From an uncultured Bacillota bacterium (GTDB lineage Bacteria > Bacillota > JAAYKD01): 6,147 bases of DNA. A model generated the notes under the pieces. It did no database searches. It saw nothing but the letters and a program-made list of their open reading frames with translations, and was not told where the DNA came from. The stretch is from positions 1 to 6,147 of the forward strand of contig CALCNS010000170.1 in assembly GCA_937897315.1 (NCBI GenBank), in the 5' to 3' direction. This document shows, piece after piece, positions 5,278-6,147 of this stretch (its first letter is position 1; each line of letters starts with the position of its first letter). The position numbers and the translations under genes were made by a program.

Positions 5278-6147
5278 ATGACAAGAAATCAAGTGTTAGT
5301 CCTGTTGAATAAATCGTCTGGATATATTTCCGGTGAGCAGATGAGTCAAGAATTACACATTAGTCGAGCCGCTGTTCATCAAGCCATAAAATCGTTGCGT
5401 AACGAAGGTTATATCATAGACTCTATCACAAATAAAGGGTATTGTTTACAATCATCTCCCGATCACATCACTCTAACGGAGCTAAGTGTTTTATTGCCAG
5501 AAGAACGAATCCAAAACATCGAATATTTCCAAAGTATTCATTCCACCAATACCTATTGTTCCTTACGAGCTCAACAAGGAGCAGAGCAAGGATTGATTAT
5601 CCTAGCAGATCATCAAAGCGCAGGGAAGGGCCGTTTAGGTCGGAGTTTTCACTCACCAGAGCATTGTGGTATTTATTGCTCCTACCTGATGAGGCCGAAA
5701 ACACCTCCCGTTGACACTTCCTTCATGACTGCTTGGGTGGCCGTCGCTGTCATTAGGGCCATTGTAGAAGTCTATGATGTCCAACCCAGCATTAAGTGGG
5801 TAAACGATATCCTCTTAAATCATCGAAAAATTGGTGGAATTCTCACAGAGATGAGCATTGAACCCGAGAGTGGTCATATACAGCATCTCATCGTGGGTGT
5901 AGGACTGAATGTTCTACACCAGCGTAGCGATTTCCCTGAAGATTTGCAGTCCACTGCTTCCTCCTTGTGGTTAGAAACCGGGAAGAAGATTCCTAGAGCC
6001 ACCTTGACTGCTGCATTGATTCAATCTCTTGACCGTTTATGCGCTGATTGGCCAGGCGAAGCACCGGCATATTTTCAGCAATATCGCGAACACTGTATTA
6101 GCCTAGGACGAGAAGTTCAAGTACTTCGCCAAGGCATACGATCCCGA
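5278..6147 (+). CDS. birA: BirA, bifunctional biotin-[acetyl-CoA-carboxylase] ligase and biotin repressor, 3' truncated by the window edge
   Basis: The frame from the ATG at 5278 runs 290 codons to the window edge without a stop. AGAGGTG (5266-5272) lies 5 nt upstream. Residues 1-60 form a winged helix-turn-helix (SGEQMSQELHISRAAVHQAI at 18-37, then the wing ending NKGYCL), so this is a repressor-type BirA and not a ligase-only protein. The catalytic domain shows STN (89-91), the adenylate loop SAGKGRLGR (114-122), GIYCSYLMRP (131-140), KWVNDIL (173-179), RKIGGILTE with catalytic-type K184, and VGVGLNV (206-212). A C-terminal SH3-like domain begins near 275 (LGREVQVLR) and is cut. It makes biotinoyl-AMP, biotinylates carboxylase carrier domains and, when these are saturated, dimerises on operators. 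The usual proline of KWPNDI is valine here. Promoter and boxes upstream indicate autoregulation together with bioY. Confidence 0.96.
   Translation, partial: MTRNQVLVLLNKSSGYISGEQMSQELHISRAAVHQAIKSLRNEGYIIDSITNKGYCLQSSPDHITLTELSVLLPEERIQNIEYFQSIHSTNTYCSLRAQQGAEQGLIILADHQSAGKGRLGRSFHSPEHCGIYCSYLMRPKTPPVDTSFMTAWVAVAVIRAIVEVYDVQPSIKWVNDILLNHRKIGGILTEMSIEPESGHIQHLIVGVGLNVLHQRSDFPEDLQSTASSLWLETGKKIPRATLTAALIQSLDRLCADWPGEAPAYFQQYREHCISLGREVQVLRQGIRSR

Noticed and set aside
5443..5451. A third BirA-like half site, TGTTTACAA, inside the birA coding sequence
   Set aside because: It equals the strong half of operator 2, but the position 13 bp away has only 4 of 9 matching bases. It encodes part of the GYCLQ segment at the end of the wing, so chance is the simpler explanation.
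1..6147. Mobile element, phage, CRISPR or defence system
   Set aside because: No transposase, integrase, terminal inverted repeats, direct-repeat array or nuclease-like gene is seen on either strand.

Overview
The window looks like chromosomal DNA from a member of the Bacillota. The support is strong purine-rich ribosome-binding sites (for example TAGGAGG before 1596), GTG and TTG starts used alongside ATG, sigma-A-like promoters, a BirA with an N-terminal helix-turn-helix, and BioY under BirA boxes. A Fe-S type single-domain flavin oxidoreductase leans towards an anaerobic, clostridia-like host, but this is inference. Seven protein genes fill almost all of the sequence. I see no RNA gene, insertion sequence, CRISPR array or phage gene.

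Layout. (1) 2-799, plus: the 3' part of a two-domain GNAT acetyltransferase whose start lies beyond the left edge. (2) 808-2216, plus: a well-formed promoter drives two tightly coupled membrane-protein genes. One is a CTP-dependent polyprenol/phytol kinase-like protein. The other is a six-helix protein with the fold pattern of cation diffusion facilitators but with altered metal-site residues and no C-terminal domain. (3) 2185-3465, minus: an M20-type amidohydrolase of the N-carbamoyl-amino-acid / allantoate / beta-ureidopropionate family, whose 3' end overlaps the end of the preceding gene by 32 bp. (4) 3576-4649, plus: an Old-Yellow-Enzyme family flavin oxidoreductase with a C-terminal cysteine cluster, divergent from the hydrolase across a 110-bp spacer. 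(5) 4583-5146, minus: bioY, the biotin-binding subunit of an ECF transporter, whose 3' end overlaps the oxidoreductase gene by 67 bp. (6) 5278-6147, plus: birA, biotin ligase and biotin repressor, running off the right edge without a stop.

The best-supported system is the bioY-birA pair. The 131 bp between them carry two 31-bp BirA-box-like sites with identical 13-bp spacers, arranged as mirror images, each with its strong half facing its nearer gene. One site covers the bioY transcription start and touches its Shine-Dalgarno sequence. The other spans both the bioY and the birA -35 hexamers. This predicts that biotin-loaded BirA shuts off biotin uptake and its own synthesis together. This is a compact variant of known biotin regulation rather than a new system.

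The least explained part is the kinase / CDF-like pair at 869-2216. The two genes are evidently co-translated, but the substrate of the kinase and the role of a CDF-like protein without the usual metal ligands cannot be told from sequence.
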